Notes: a model not told the origin generated them from the sequence alone. A DNA stretch of 55,260 nucleotides from Candidatus Neomarinimicrobiota bacterium (GCA_022573815.1 JACZTG010000014.1:1-55260); one strand, 5' to 3'. Shown: positions 1-9,411, counted from the first letter of the stretch. Translations and numbers: made by a program.

Positions 1-213
1 AATGGAGGAGGTGTTATGACGTCAGGGCAAGACCCCAACCGGCACGTTTTAGTATCCGTTTCGACTCTCAGTGTGCGGGTTATCCGTCGGCTGACGGACT
101 GACCGCTCCAATATGACAACCACCCCTTTATCCCCTCCTTAAAAAGGAGGGGATTCTATTCTCTCCCCTCAATGGAGGAGGTGTTGTGACGTCAGGGCAA
201 GCCCTAACCGCCA
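1..213. repeat. Composite dispersed repeat
   Basis: A near-identical stretch of about 33 bases occurs at 1-33 and again at 170-203 (ggaggaggtgtt, then gacgtcagggcaag). Between them is the palindrome CCCCTCCTT/AAGGAGGGG at 132-152, which recurs in many intergenic gaps of this window, and a small palindrome (CCGTCGGCTGACGG) near 86-100. No gene is visible here. The block resembles the repeats near 3.8, 14.7, 27.6, 30.3 and 47.1 kb. Confidence 0.75.
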
Positions 214-249
214 CTTTATTTGTCTATCTTCTGTTATTCATCTCTTATT

Positions 250-278
250 GTGCGGGTTAGGGCTTGCCCTGACCGCAC
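250..278. repeat. REP-like palindrome
   Basis: The sequence GTGCGGGTTAGGGC followed by GCCCTGACCGCAC folds on itself with one bulge. Variants of this unit (GTGCGGTCAGGGC with GCCCTAACCCGCAC) recur near 9.19, 14.89, 30.4, 37.8 and 40.98 kb, sometimes with an extra palindrome between the two arms. There is no associated gene. Confidence 0.7.
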
Positions 279-317
279 TAATTTCTGTCATTCCTCGTCT
301 ATCCAAACAATCTAAAA

Positions 318-361
318 ATTTCCGTCATTGCCCGACATATGTCAGACGGGCAATCCCGGCT
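318..361. repeat. Short repeat fragment
   Basis: A fragment of the 'gtcattgc...gcaatccc' type repeat that also occurs near 4.03, 20.2 and 40.9 kb. A 10-base palindrome GACATATGTC lies inside it at 334-343. The rest of the gap to 465 holds no recognisable gene. Confidence 0.5.
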
Positions 362-465
362 TCCGCCTATTAACGCTTTTTGTTCACCTTAACTTACAGA
401 GCAAAATCCGGCGTGTCAAGAAAATAGTGAACAGATAGTGAACTTTTATCCTCTTTTAAAGAGGA

Positions 466-615
466 TCAGAAAGAATAGACCGTTTTCCCCGTCTTAATAA
501 CGGAAGTCACATTATTAATACCATAGTGATACGGCACCTGCTTATGGTTCTGAGCGTTCCAGATGACCAGATCGCCGCTCATTCCGACCGTAACTGAGCC
601 TAAGCTATCCAGCTT
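466..615 (-). pseudogene. 3'-terminal fragment of a second hutI copy
   Basis: Read on the minus strand, this encodes the last 49 residues of an imidazolonepropionase followed by TGA. It includes GDLVIWNAQNHKQVPYHYG, which matches the tail of the intact hutI at 1855-3066 almost exactly. DNA identity in the core is about 90 per cent by eye, with mostly synonymous changes. A TAG lies just before the fragment in this frame, so it cannot be expressed alone. The lipoprotein gene at 600-1865 sits between this scrap and hutI and runs 15 bases into it. Its last residues (VIKTGKTVY) look closer to the usual HutI C-terminus than the tail of the intact gene does. It may therefore be the original end of hutI, displaced by an insertion. 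Confidence 0.85.
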
Positions 616-1865
616 CTAATTGTATAATACTTCATAAGAATTCCATCCAATAATTCTATAAATTCGATACTTCCTTGGTAGCCAAAATCCCTTTTGAAAA
701 CACCCTTATTTTCATTATATACGATAGGGTAAAGAATGCCATCGTAATATTGATCAAGCAAGCTATTCGGATCATATCCAACAACATCATCCATTGAATT
801 GATTTCGTACGGCAAGATTCTCTCAATCTTTTTATATCTTAGGATTTCAATGCGCAACATATCGGATTTAAAAGGTTCACGTTTTATCCGGCTAACACTA
901 TCCAACTCTCTATTAATATTATCGAGGTATGTCTTGTCAAACATTGTACTATCAATCATTTCGAGAGTTAATCCAATACGCATGGAATACACTCTTATTC
1001 TCTCATGAGAATAATAATTATCCTTATCCTTTCTAGAATTATTGGATTTTATATTATAAAATTGTGAGGCTAGCCTATCCCATCGGTCGAACTTATCTTG
1101 CAAAATTGCTTCCATTCCTTCTGGTTTTTGGAAAAAAAGAATTTTAAGTAGCTTATCTAAGTGACCCCAATCAGCTATGGATTTTCTTTTTGTTGTTTGG
1201 TATTCGGAAATGCTACCAGGGATATGCATGTCTTTGAAATTATCAAGAATGATTTCACCTAATTCTTCATCTTTAAAAATTCTTAAGACACTCCATATTG
1301 TGTAATCCATAATTTTAAAATTTAATCTGGATTTTTCTAGCCATTTTTTAGACAGTTTAAGCGCTAAAGATGTATCTATGTATGATAAGGCATAAACTGA
1401 TATGGGTAGTATGGCAAGAGCCGAATCAATTCCAAAATTATCAGCAATTTTTGAAATTTCTGTTGTTGACAACAGTAGCGGCATTTTCTTGGATGTATCA
1501 ATTTTAACATTTAAGAACAGAGTATCTCCAGTTTGTACCCAAAGTGAGTCAAATTTTTTTATATAATCGTATTTTGGATGAGTTACCGTATATTTTATGC
1601 GATAGTCAGGATATGATTTGTGTATTGCCTTCCCCGAAATGTCAGTAAATGCGACCCGAGGATGCCCTAAAATCCCCGCATAAACTCTTGAATTCTCTAT
1701 AGGATTTCCTTCTAAATCCGAAGTTGTGAAGGATAAATACCCCTCGCTCTGCCACACTCGCATTATTCGATTTACTTCTGTAAATTTTTTTTGAGAGCAT
1801 GATAGCAGTGATACTATCATTATAAACATCGATATTATATAGAATGTTTTTTTATTAATAAACAA
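600..1865 (-). CDS. Putative lipoprotein of unknown function
   Basis: An open frame of about 421 residues if started at the TTG at 1865, which has GGAGG five bases upstream. That start gives an N-terminus with two lysines, a hydrophobic stretch and a lipobox ending LLSC (Cys23), so the product is probably anchored to a membrane. An ATG at 1829 would give a signal peptide that is too short and uncharged. I recognise no domain. After the signal there is a possible carboxypeptidase-regulatory-like or Ig-like segment (about residues 30-105), then a helical, charged region. The DNA is clearly richer in A+T than its neighbours. The gene starts inside the last codons of hutI and ends inside a duplicated hutI tail, which together suggest horizontal arrival. 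Confidence 0.7.
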   Translation of the reverse strand: MFINKKTFYIISMFIMIVSLLSCSQKKFTEVNRIMRVWQSEGYLSFTTSDLEGNPIENSRVYAGILGHPRVAFTDISGKAIHKSYPDYRIKYTVTHPKYDYIKKFDSLWVQTGDTLFLNVKIDTSKKMPLLLSTTEISKIADNFGIDSALAILPISVYALSYIDTSLALKLSKKWLEKSRLNFKIMDYTIWSVLRIFKDEELGEIILDNFKDMHIPGSISEYQTTKRKSIADWGHLDKLLKILFFQKPEGMEAILQDKFDRWDRLASQFYNIKSNNSRKDKDNYYSHERIRVYSMRIGLTLEMIDSTMFDKTYLDNINRELDSVSRIKREPFKSDMLRIEILRYKKIERILPYEINSMDDVVGYDPNSLLDQYYDGILYPIVYNENKGVFKRDFGYQGSIEFIELLDGILMKYYTIRSWIA

Positions 1866-3066
1866 CGCTACCTCCAATAATAACACTCCCGACATTATTG
1901 ATACCATAATGATACGGCACCTGTTTATGGTTTTGAGCGTTCCAGATGACTATATCGCCGTTCATTCCCGCTGCCACCGAGCCGATAGAAGCGCTCCGGT
2001 TCAAAGCTTTTGCGGCGTTCAGCGTGACTCCCTCAAAAGCTTCCAACGGCGTCAATTTGAGTTTCAGGCAGGCAATCGTCAAGATAATCTGAAGTGATTC
2101 CGTCATAGACGAGCCGGGATTGAAATCGGTAGCAAGGGCAGGCTTCAGTCCTTTTTCAATCATTTTCCGGGCGGGAGCGTAAACATCCGAACCGAGAAAG
2201 AATGTCGTGCCGGGCAGCAGGACAGGCGTAACGCCGGCTGATTTCAAACTTTCGATTCCCTCATCGTCTATAGCAACGAGGTGGTCGGCAGAAACAGCGC
2301 TCAATCTTCCCGCAAGCTGCGCTCCTCCTATCGGCTCGAATTCCTCAGCGTGCAGTTTGAGTCCGAGTCCCGCATCGGCAGCCGCTCTCAATATAATTTC
2401 GGACTCTCCGATTGTGAAAACTCCCTCCTCCGCGAACACATCGCAGAACTCCGCAAGCCGCTCCTCAGCCACCGCCGGAATCATCTCGTTGATAATGATT
2501 TCGATGTATTTTTCCCGGTTGTCTCTATATTCATCCGGTATTTCGTGCGCTCCTAAAAAGGTGGCGACTATGCTGACAGGTTGCATCTCGTTCAGTCGTT
2601 TAATGGCCCGCAAACTCTTCAATTCATCCTTTAAGGATAGCCCGTAACCGCTTTTAGCCTCGACAGTTGTGGTGCCGTGTTCCAACATTGTTTTCAAATG
2701 CGGCAGAGCGGCCTCCACAAGCATATCCTCGTCCGCTTCCCGTAGCATTCGGACGCTTTTTCGGATTCCGCCGCCTGCTTCGGCTATCTCCATATACGGC
2801 ACGCCGCTGTTCCGCATCAGGAATTCATCCTCGCGGGTGCCGTAAAAAATCAGATGCGTGTGCGGGTCAATAAGTCCTGCCGTAACGAGAGATCCCTTAG
2901 CGTCCACTACTTCGATTTCTCCGCTGGAATCAGCCGTTCCTTTTTCCCCTACTGATATTATTTTCCCATCAGAAATTAGAACTTCCATTTCATTCCGGGT
3001 TTCAAGGGAACCGTTTTCATCAACAGTGAGCAGTTCCCCGATATTCTTAATCAGAAGATCGCTCAT
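1855..3066 (-). CDS. hutI: Imidazolonepropionase
   Basis: A 403-residue amidohydrolase, normal length for HutI, which opens the ring of 4-imidazolone-5-propionate to N-formimino-glutamate in histidine breakdown. Visible metal and active-site residues are the DPHTH motif (His69, His71), the conserved GTTTVEAKSGYGL stretch (131-143), His174, the LHAEEF motif (His239, Glu242), His262 and TDFNPG (Asp314). The ATG overlaps the stop of the upstream glycerophosphodiesterase gene by four bases (ATGA), so translation is probably coupled. hutU lies upstream at 4113-5783. No hutH or later step is in the window. The last ~10 residues (GSVIIGGSVVY) are less typical than those encoded by the duplicate tail at 466-615, so this C-terminus may have been replaced during an insertion event. 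Confidence 0.95.
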   Translation of the reverse strand: MSDLLIKNIGELLTVDENGSLETRNEMEVLISDGKIISVGEKGTADSSGEIEVVDAKGSLVTAGLIDPHTHLIFYGTREDEFLMRNSGVPYMEIAEAGGGIRKSVRMLREADEDMLVEAALPHLKTMLEHGTTTVEAKSGYGLSLKDELKSLRAIKRLNEMQPVSIVATFLGAHEIPDEYRDNREKYIEIIINEMIPAVAEERLAEFCDVFAEEGVFTIGESEIILRAAADAGLGLKLHAEEFEPIGGAQLAGRLSAVSADHLVAIDDEGIESLKSAGVTPVLLPGTTFFLGSDVYAPARKMIEKGLKPALATDFNPGSSMTESLQIILTIACLKLKLTPLEAFEGVTLNAAKALNRSASIGSVAAGMNGDIVIWNAQNHKQVPYHYGINNVGSVIIGGSVVY

Positions 3067-3779
3067 TTTTCTCCCAAGACGGTGTTCAGTAAACCTATCT
3101 CATCGGTGATGATTCCGTCCACTCCCAACGCGATGCACTTCTCCATTTCGGTTTGACTATTCACATCCCACGTCATTACTTTTTTCTTCTCATCTTTTGC
3201 CATTGACATCAGTCGTGAGTTAAGCCTTGAAAAGTTAGGATGCCATTGCTGAAATTCACCGTTATTTGTTTCCGCCCTTGCGATTGAAAACCGGCGATAG
3301 ATCGACTCGAAAATGTACGCAGTGTGAAATCCGTGAGAGCCTTTGTTGAATCCGCCTAATATTTTCGGGTCGAAAGAGGAGAGAACGATTGATTCGTGCG
3401 GCTTGCACCGGTGCAAATCATTCGTGACAGATTCCACTATTTTCTGAGTTACGCCCGGTTTCAGGTCGATAATAATCTCTTTTTTGTCATTGATTATCTC
3501 TATCGCATCCGCAAGAGTCGGTATTTTCCCTTCTTTTTCCGCATTCTTAGAACTGACTTTCAGTGTTTTCAGTTCAGCCGCTGTCAGGTATTCCACTCTA
3601 TCCCATCGGCCTGTAAGCTTATGCAGCCGACTGTCGTGGATGACAATCGGCACTCCGTCGGATGAGAGCCGCACGTCTATCTCAATAGCGTCAGCGTCCG
3701 CTTGAACGGCATCTTCCAACGCTTCCAACGTATTTTCGGGATATTTTCCCGTGTTGGCTCTGTGAATAATTCGTTTCAT
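3063..3779 (-). CDS. Glycerophosphodiester phosphodiesterase
   Basis: A 238-residue GDPD-family protein of the short cytoplasmic type, expected to hydrolyse glycerophosphodiesters to glycerol-3-phosphate and an alcohol. It has the family pattern in order: HRANTGKYPENT (His6, Arg7, and the ENT motif), EIDVR around residue 38, then VIHD with the second catalytic histidine. A C-terminal WDVN and DGIITDE are typical of the TIM barrel. No signal peptide is visible. The likely ribosome site (GGAGGGGAGAG) lies inside the repeat at 3788-3803, so the repeat appears to supply its Shine-Dalgarno. Its stop overlaps the hutI start by four bases. The pairing with histidine catabolism has no obvious metabolic logic. 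Confidence 0.93.
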   Translation of the reverse strand: MKRIIHRANTGKYPENTLEALEDAVQADADAIEIDVRLSSDGVPIVIHDSRLHKLTGRWDRVEYLTAAELKTLKVSSKNAEKEGKIPTLADAIEIINDKKEIIIDLKPGVTQKIVESVTNDLHRCKPHESIVLSSFDPKILGGFNKGSHGFHTAYIFESIYRRFSIARAETNNGEFQQWHPNFSRLNSRLMSMAKDEKKKVMTWDVNSQTEMEKCIALGVDGIITDEIGLLNTVLGEK

Positions 3780-3787
3780 ATTCTTAT

Positions 3788-4018
3788 TCTCTCCCCTCCT
3801 TTTAAGGAGGGGAGTGCCCGTCAGTTGACGGACGAGCCTGCCCGACTGATGTCAGGCGGGGGGTTTGTGATACATCGTAACAGGAAAGAACCTGAATCTG
3901 CTTTACAATCACACCCACTCCCGATAAATCGGGATAAACTCACCTCCCTCAAGGGAGGAGTTTTTTGTGCAGTCAGGGCCACCGCCTTTGGCGGGACAGG
4001 CAAGCCCCCTAACCCGCA
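3788..4018. repeat. Composite palindromic repeat
   Basis: One copy of the large repeat family. It opens with CTCCCCTCC/GGAGGGGAG, then a CCGTCAGTTGACGG palindrome, a GACTGATGTCAG unit and a GTGAT...ATCAC boundary. Between the boundaries is a core of about 45 bases unlike other copies. Then come CTCCCGATAAATCGGGA and CCTCCCTCAAGGGAGG. It ends in a REP-like unit (gtcagggc...ggcaagccc) interrupted by a CCGCCTTTGGCGG palindrome. Confidence 0.75.
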
Positions 4019-4028
4019 CTTTCATATC

Positions 4029-4112
4029 CGTCATTGCGAATCAGTCGTTAGACTGATGTGGCAATCTCAAAGCTATCCTGTCTTTCAAGTTCTGAGATTC
4101 CTTCATCCGCAC
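4029..4112. repeat. gtcattgc/gagattcc repeat
   Basis: Begins gtcattgcgaatcagtc and contains the palindrome CAGTCGTTAGACTG, then ggcaatctca and tgagattccttc. The same unit in other arrangements occurs near 9.2-9.35, 14.6, 20.2 and 40.85-40.96 kb. It lies just after the hutU stop. Confidence 0.6.
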
Positions 4113-5783
4113 TCAATTTCCCATAGGAATCTTGATGCCTTTCCTGTCCGCTAATTCCACCGCTATATCGTAACCCGCATCAAAATGCCGGGCGACTCCG
4201 ATCCCGGGGTCGTTTGTGAGAACCCGCTCAATCCGTTTCGCCATTTCGGGAGTGCCGTCGGCAACGATCACCATTCCCGCGTGGATAGCCAATCCCATCC
4301 CCACTCCACCGCCGTGATGGACAGAAACCCAGCTTGCTCCTGAGACCGCATTGAGCAGTCCGTTCAGAATCGGCCAGTCAGCCACCGCGTCGGAACCGTC
4401 TTTCATATTTTCTGTCTCCCTGTTGGGGGATGCCACAGAACCGCAGTCGAGATGGTCACGCCCTATGACAATAGGAGCGGAAATCTCACCGGACGCAACC
4501 GCATCGTTTATAGCGGCGCCGAACTTCGCCCTGTCGCCGTAGCCGAGCCAGCAAATACGCGCAGGAAGTCCCTGCTGTTTCACTTTTTCTCCAGCAAGTC
4601 TAATCCATCTCGCCAATCTTTCGTCCTCCGGGAATAGTTTCAGGACAATATTATCTGTAACTTCAATATCCTTTGGGTCGCCGGAAAGCGCAACCCATCT
4701 GAACGGTCCTTTTCCCTCGCAAAAAAGCGGCCGAATATATTCCGGCACAAATCCGGGAAAATCAAATGCGTTTTCCACGCCCGCCGATTTCGCCTGACCT
4801 CTAATATTGTTACCGTAATCGAACGTCACAGCTCCGCGCTGCTGAAGTTCGAGCATCGCTCTCACGTGTTCCGCCATTGTATCATAAGACGCTTCGATAT
4901 ATTTTTTCGGATTGCTTTTCCTGAGGCTCAGCGCATCCTTGTAAGTCATCCCGGACGGAACATATCCGTTAAGTTCGTCATGAGCGGAGGTCTGGTCAGT
5001 GAGAATATCGGGAGTGATCTCCCGCTCAATAAAATTCTTGCAGAGGTCGGAAGCGTTTGCCAAAATCCCGATGGATTTCGCTTCTCCCTTTTCTTTTGCC
5101 TTGAGAGCGATCTCTATTCCCTCAGCGGAGTCTTCGGTCATCATATCCAGATAGCCGGAATCGAGACGCCGCTGAATCCGCTCACGCTCAACCTCGGCAA
5201 TGACCGCAACGCCCTCATTCATCGTTACCGCAAGCGGCTGAGCTCCGCCCATACCACCCAATCCGCCCGTTAGAGTTATGGTTCCTTTCAGGCTTCCTCC
5301 GAAGCGCCGTTTCGCCACTTCCGCCAAAGTCTCGTAAGTCCCCTGCAATATCCCCTGAGTTCCGATATATATCCACGAACCCGCCGTCATCTGTCCGTAC
5401 ATCATCAGTCCGCGCTCTTCCAATTCGCGAAAATGTTCCCAGTTAGCCCAATTGGGAACAAGCATTGAATTACTTATGATAACCCGCGGCGCGTATTCGT
5501 GAGTCCTGAATACACCCACAGGTTTGCCGGACTGAATCAGCATCGTCTCGTCGTTCTCGAGTTCCTTAAGCGTTCGGATTATAGCGTCATACGCCTCCCA
5601 GTTTCGGGCTGCCTTTCCCGTTCCGCCGTAAACGATGAGCTCCTGCGGTTTCTCGGCGACTTCCGGGTCGAGGTTGTTCATAAGCATCCGCATAGCGGCT
5701 TCCTGATGCCATCCCTTACAGGTTAGCTCCTTGCCACGAGGCGCACGAATTTCCCCTCGTCCGCTCAATTGCGCGCTTTCCAA
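4113..5783 (-). CDS. hutU: Urocanate hydratase (urocanase)
   Basis: A full-length urocanase of about 556 residues, which converts urocanate to imidazolonepropionate with tightly bound NAD+. Family hallmarks are [20 protein letters not shown] (17-36), the [12 protein letters not shown] stretch (51-62), [21 protein letters not shown] (130-150) and the NAD-binding [11 protein letters not shown] (173-183). The annotated start is a TTG at 5783 with a weak ribosome site. A second TTG at 5768 forms a four-base overlap (TTGA) with the stop of the upstream YhaN-like gene and is an equally good start that keeps all conserved sequence. The gene is therefore probably translated by coupling to the nuclease pair. 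hutI follows downstream after a repeat and the GDPD gene. Confidence 0.96.
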   Translation of the reverse strand: MESAQLSGRGEIRAPRGKELTCKGWHQEAAMRMLMNNLDPEVAEKPQELIVYGGTGKAARNWEAYDAIIRTLKELENDETMLIQSGKPVGVFRTHEYAPRVIISNSMLVPNWANWEHFRELEERGLMMYGQMTAGSWIYIGTQGILQGTYETLAEVAKRRFGGSLKGTITLTGGLGGMGGAQPLAVTMNEGVAVIAEVERERIQRRLDSGYLDMMTEDSAEGIEIALKAKEKGEAKSIGILANASDLCKNFIEREITPDILTDQTSAHDELNGYVPSGMTYKDALSLRKSNPKKYIEASYDTMAEHVRAMLELQQRGAVTFDYGNNIRGQAKSAGVENAFDFPGFVPEYIRPLFCEGKGPFRWVALSGDPKDIEVTDNIVLKLFPEDERLARWIRLAGEKVKQQGLPARICWLGYGDRAKFGAAINDAVASGEISAPIVIGRDHLDCGSVASPNRETENMKDGSDAVADWPILNGLLNAVSGASWVSVHHGGGVGMGLAIHAGMVIVADGTPEMAKRIERVLTNDPGIGVARHFDAGYDIAVELADRKGIKIPMGN

Positions 5784-7936
5784 TAGCTGTCCAGATCAAG
5801 CACAACGTTCCCCCATTTTTTATACTCGGGAGAGTGGCTGAAAAGAATCACCTGATGTTCCTTGCTGATCTCTGTTAGAATCTTCTTTGAAATTTTAAGC
5901 CGTTCACTGTCGTAATGAACAAACGGGTCATCAAGAACTATAGGGAGCGAAACTTCCTGCGACATCAATTCAGCCAGCGCGAGCCGCATAGCAAAATAGA
6001 GCTGGTCCCTCGCCCCTGTGCTCAAAACATCAATTTCTACAGTCCTCCCCTCTTTTGTACGTATCTGCGGCGCCCAATTATCATCGAGCTCCACACTGCT
6101 ATACCTTTCTTCAGTAAACCTGTTGAACCAATCCGAAATCCGCTCACTGAGCCGTCCGTGATGAGTTTCCTGAAACTCCTCAACAGCCTCGTTCAGCGTG
6201 CTCACCGCCAACTTCAACGCATCCGCTTCCAGCCGCGTTTCTTCTATCTGCTCCTCAAGCTCCGCCGCTTCCCTGCCGAGAAGATCAACATTTCCCACTC
6301 CTCTGCCGCGGCGTTCCGCAAGTTCTGTATCAATGCTGTGGCTCGTTTCTTTCAGCGATTCCTTTTCTTCCGACAGCAGGATAACTTTTGTTTTTTGCTC
6401 GGCTTCCAAAGCCTTGCACTCAGCCAATTTTCTGTCGGCTTTCAGAAGTTCGGAGTTCTTCTGCTCCATCTCGTCCATTTCGGCGACTCTCATTCGAATA
6501 GATTGAAGAAGTTTTTTCGATTCTTTTTTTAGATCTTCAGAACTCTTCCTTTCGCCCAGTATTTCGCGAATCAAATCAGATTCTTTTTCTCGATCTTTCA
6601 TATCCGTAAATTCTTTTAGAAGGACGTCAATTCCATATTTTTCCAATAGAGGCGCGTATTTCTCTTTTATCTCACTGCTGCTCTGCTCGAGATTTTCCAG
6701 CTCTTCCAGCCGTATAGTTATCCGCGCCGAATGTTCGTCAGCAGATTTGAAGCGCCACCGGTCAACTATGATGAATACTATTGTACCGAAAAATACGGCG
6801 ACCAGCGAAGACATTTGAACGGAGTTTGTTGAGAGCCAGGCTAAGATGAAACTCAAGGTACAGGTTGTTAGAACGGCGGCTGTTTTCCAGACACCCGGAA
6901 TCGTTTTCGGAGCCGAAATTCCTGACTCGCTTCTTAGGTTTTCGACTTTCTCCGAAAGCTCCGCTTTTCTCTCCTCGTCAGTTTTATATTGCGAAAGTTC
7001 TTCTTTAACTCTACCGCCTTTCTTCCTTATACTAAGAGCTATATCAAGATTTTGCAGAGCCTCATTTTCTTCTAATTTCAGTTCCTGTTTCTTGATGGTT
7101 ATCAGCTCTTCGGCGAGTTTTTCTTCCCGTTCCACCGCCCTGTCATGCTCCTTCAATGACTCAATATATTTCCCAAAATCGGCGAGTTTTTCTTCTTCTT
7201 TTTTGAGGATTTTTTCCAGCTTATTTGACTTACTTTTCAGTTCTTTCAGCTCCTCTTCTTTGTCGCCGCCGACCTCACGGGCAGTGAGCGCTGAATCCAA
7301 TTCCTGTTTTATTTCCATAAGTTTATTCTCTAATTTTTCAAGCTTTCGATCTTGCCTTTCTCTTTTTGCCCACGATACGTTTTTGGTCAATGATTCCGCT
7401 TCTTCTTTCAGTTTTTTATTTGCCTTCAGATAATCGCCGGAACCGATTCCCGAGATAACTTCCCGTATCTTTCCATCAATTTTCGTTTCAACCGCATTTT
7501 GATTTATAAAGGTCAGCGACTCAAGAACTTCTCTGCTCGTCAGACTCAGATTTTCGTTAAGTTTCTTAAAATACTGCGACGATTCTTTCGTGCCGCCGGG
7601 CTTGGCGTCCCCTTTGAACAGCTCTAACGGAAGTTCATCTGAATTTTTAGTCAGCGTAGTAAATTGACTTCCAATTTCCCGCCGAATAGAGAACGACCCG
7701 TTTTGCTCAATATCCAAACTTCCGGTTCCGCTTTCCGCCTTGCTCCACGGTACACGCATTTCTTTTTCCGTTGTTTTCGACAGACCGAAAATCACGGTGA
7801 GAATTCCATCCATTATGGTGGACTTTCCTGTTTCGTTCGCCCCGATTATGACATCAATACCGGAATCGCTAAATTCCACTTCGACTTCAGCGTCAAATCG
7901 TCCATACTTACGTAGTTCAAGCCGTCTGAATCGCAT
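5765..7936 (-). CDS. YhaN/SbcC-like ATPase with coiled coils
   Basis: A 723-residue SMC/Rad50-type ATPase. Walker A is GANETGKST (32-40). The C-terminal lobe carries the signature [18 protein letters not shown] and Walker [16 protein letters not shown]. The middle is long charged coiled coil interrupted around residues 350-395 by two hydrophobic segments ([15 protein letters not shown] and [14 protein letters not shown]). This is as in the YhaN family, and there is no zinc-hook CxxC. It is expected to partner the metallophosphoesterase encoded one base upstream (7938-9059), as SbcC does with SbcD, in processing DNA ends or hairpins, possibly at the membrane. YhaN-like is a better name than SbcC because of the length and the hydrophobic pair. 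It overlaps hutU by up to 19 bases. Confidence 0.88.
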   Translation of the reverse strand: MRFRRLELRKYGRFDAEVEVEFSDSGIDVIIGANETGKSTIMDGILTVIFGLSKTTEKEMRVPWSKAESGTGSLDIEQNGSFSIRREIGSQFTTLTKNSDELPLELFKGDAKPGGTKESSQYFKKLNENLSLTSREVLESLTFINQNAVETKIDGKIREVISGIGSGDYLKANKKLKEEAESLTKNVSWAKRERQDRKLEKLENKLMEIKQELDSALTAREVGGDKEEELKELKSKSNKLEKILKKEEEKLADFGKYIESLKEHDRAVEREEKLAEELITIKKQELKLEENEALQNLDIALSIRKKGGRVKEELSQYKTDEERKAELSEKVENLRSESGISAPKTIPGVWKTAAVLTTCTLSFILAWLSTNSVQMSSLVAVFFGTIVFIIVDRWRFKSADEHSARITIRLEELENLEQSSSEIKEKYAPLLEKYGIDVLLKEFTDMKDREKESDLIREILGERKSSEDLKKESKKLLQSIRMRVAEMDEMEQKNSELLKADRKLAECKALEAEQKTKVILLSEEKESLKETSHSIDTELAERRGRGVGNVDLLGREAAELEEQIEETRLEADALKLAVSTLNEAVEEFQETHHGRLSERISDWFNRFTEERYSSVELDDNWAPQIRTKEGRTVEIDVLSTGARDQLYFAMRLALAELMSQEVSLPIVLDDPFVHYDSERLKISKKILTEISKEHQVILFSHSPEYKKWGNVVLDLDSYWKARN

Positions 7937-7937
7937 A

Positions 7938-9059
7938 TCAGCCTATCCCGCCGAGACTCTCTAAGCCCTTACGTAGAGCGAGTTCACGTACTTTTATCTC
8001 ACGTTCATCAAGGTCATTGATACCGTCCATAAGCTTTGTGACAAACGCACCCCTGACGGTTTTCTCTTTCATAACCAACTTTATCCCTTCACTGCCGATA
8101 ATTGAAATTTCGTCCTTCACTTCGAGATGAAAAAATTGATCTTCATACGCTGTTTTAAGCGCCGAGCTGTCGGGAAGCGCGCCTGTCGTTCCTGTAAGCT
8201 TCAGCTTCAAAAGATTATCTTCAGAGGCAAGTTCGCTCAATTTCCCCCGAATTGCCGAAGCGGCATCTTCCGTTCCATTCAGGTTCAGCTCCTCAGAAAA
8301 TAGAGTGCGTTTATTGAACGATTCCTTTTTGAGACTTATTCCTTTTTCAGATAATTCCACCACTAAGAGCTGCCTCTCTCCGTCCTCGCCGAATCGCAAA
8401 CCTTCCAAAGTTCCGGGATAAACTATCTTGACTCCATTAGCATCTACTTCCTGAAAATTGTGATAATGCCCCAATGCGATATAATCCATACCCGACAAAG
8501 AGAGCTTTTTCCTGTCTAACGGAACGTTTCTGTTGTGCATTTCGAACTGACTGCCGTCAACAAGCGAACCGTGAAGCAGTGCGATATGGAACCCGTCTGC
8601 ATCTTTTCGTTTGAACTCATCGAAGGGCGGTTTGCTTAGCTGGGAATCGAATGCGAATCCGTAGAAATGGCAATCCGTTCCGTTCAGCGAAATCGTTAGA
8701 GGTTCGCCCACAGCCGGCTCTTTAAGCAGATGCGCCCACGGCAGGCTATCCCGCCAAACCGAATCCGCGTACTCATAACCGTCGTGATTTCCGGGTATGA
8801 TAACGCAATGAATCTTACTCTTTTTCAACCGGTTTATTTGCGCTCTAAACAGTTCCAGATCATCGTTTGGGGGGACGTGACTGTCGAATATGTCTCCTGA
8901 TATAATGACAGCATCAATCTTATTCTTGTTTGAAAGGGCAAACTCGACGGCGCGGCTGAAAGAGTCTGACAAATCCTTTCGCCGGGTTTTCCCTTTGCTG
9001 CCGAGCCAATTGAACTTTGCTCCCAAATGGAGGTCGGCAAGATGTAATAATCGTATCAT
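7938..9059 (-). CDS. YhaO/SbcD-like metallophosphoesterase
   Basis: A 373-residue calcineurin-like phosphoesterase of the DNA-repair exonuclease type. Metal-binding motifs in order: LADLHLG (Asp9, His11), SGDIFDS (Asp56), PGNHDG (Asn91, His92), LLHGS (His163) and LGHYH (His198, His200). The C-terminal ~150 residues are a capping region as in YhaO and SbcD. It is the first gene of a run YhaO-YhaN-hutU, with one base between it and the YhaN-like gene. By analogy it is a Mn-dependent nuclease acting with the ATPase. No upstream promoter could be assigned, and the gap above it is filled by repeats. Confidence 0.9.
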   Translation of the reverse strand: MIRLLHLADLHLGAKFNWLGSKGKTRRKDLSDSFSRAVEFALSNKNKIDAVIISGDIFDSHVPPNDDLELFRAQINRLKKSKIHCVIIPGNHDGYEYADSVWRDSLPWAHLLKEPAVGEPLTISLNGTDCHFYGFAFDSQLSKPPFDEFKRKDADGFHIALLHGSLVDGSQFEMHNRNVPLDRKKLSLSGMDYIALGHYHNFQEVDANGVKIVYPGTLEGLRFGEDGERQLLVVELSEKGISLKKESFNKRTLFSEELNLNGTEDAASAIRGKLSELASEDNLLKLKLTGTTGALPDSSALKTAYEDQFFHLEVKDEISIIGSEGIKLVMKEKTVRGAFVTKLMDGINDLDEREIKVRELALRKGLESLGGIG

Positions 9060-9184
9060 AAATTAGATGGTCCCGTCGTGCTGTAAATTTAACTAAGGGT
9101 CATACAAAGGCAAGACTTTAAGGTGAGATTTATCAGTAACACTATTGTCATTCAGGAAACGCAGTGACTAAAGATTAACTTCGT

Positions 9185-9380
9185 CCGAGTCAGGGCTTGC
9201 CCTGACCGCACATCTTTTTCGTCATTCAGAGGAGCGAACCCCGCCATCGGCGAGGGATGCGACGAAGGAATCTCAGAAATTACCTCAGTGGACAGACTTG
9301 AGATTCTTTCGCTACCAGCCTGACATCAGTCGGGCAGGCGCTCAGAATGACGTGCTTCTTTTAATAAACGGTCAGGGCAC
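9185..9380. repeat. Repeat block with two inserted palindromes
   Basis: It starts with the REP-like unit gtcagggcttgccctgac (9190-9207). Then comes the common unit gtcattcagaggagcg...cgacgaaggaatctcag and its inverted partner gagattctttcgct...gctcagaatgac. Each half is interrupted by an extra palindrome: CCCCGCCATCGGCGAGGG near 9239-9256, and GCCTGACATCAGTCGGGCAGG at about 9318-9338. The surrounding gap from 9060 to 9184 shows no gene. Confidence 0.75.
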
Positions 9381-9411
9381 TCACGTTGGTGGAGGATAAA
9401 ATGTTTTTTTT

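Noticed and set aside
1-465. CRISPR-like array
   Set aside because: Repeats are palindromic, irregularly spaced, vary in length, and have no cas genes nearby.
2207-2647. Plus-strand open frames over hutI, hutU, the nuclease pair and other genes
   Set aside because: They lie opposite strongly conserved genes and have no family features or ribosome sites; ordinary shadows.
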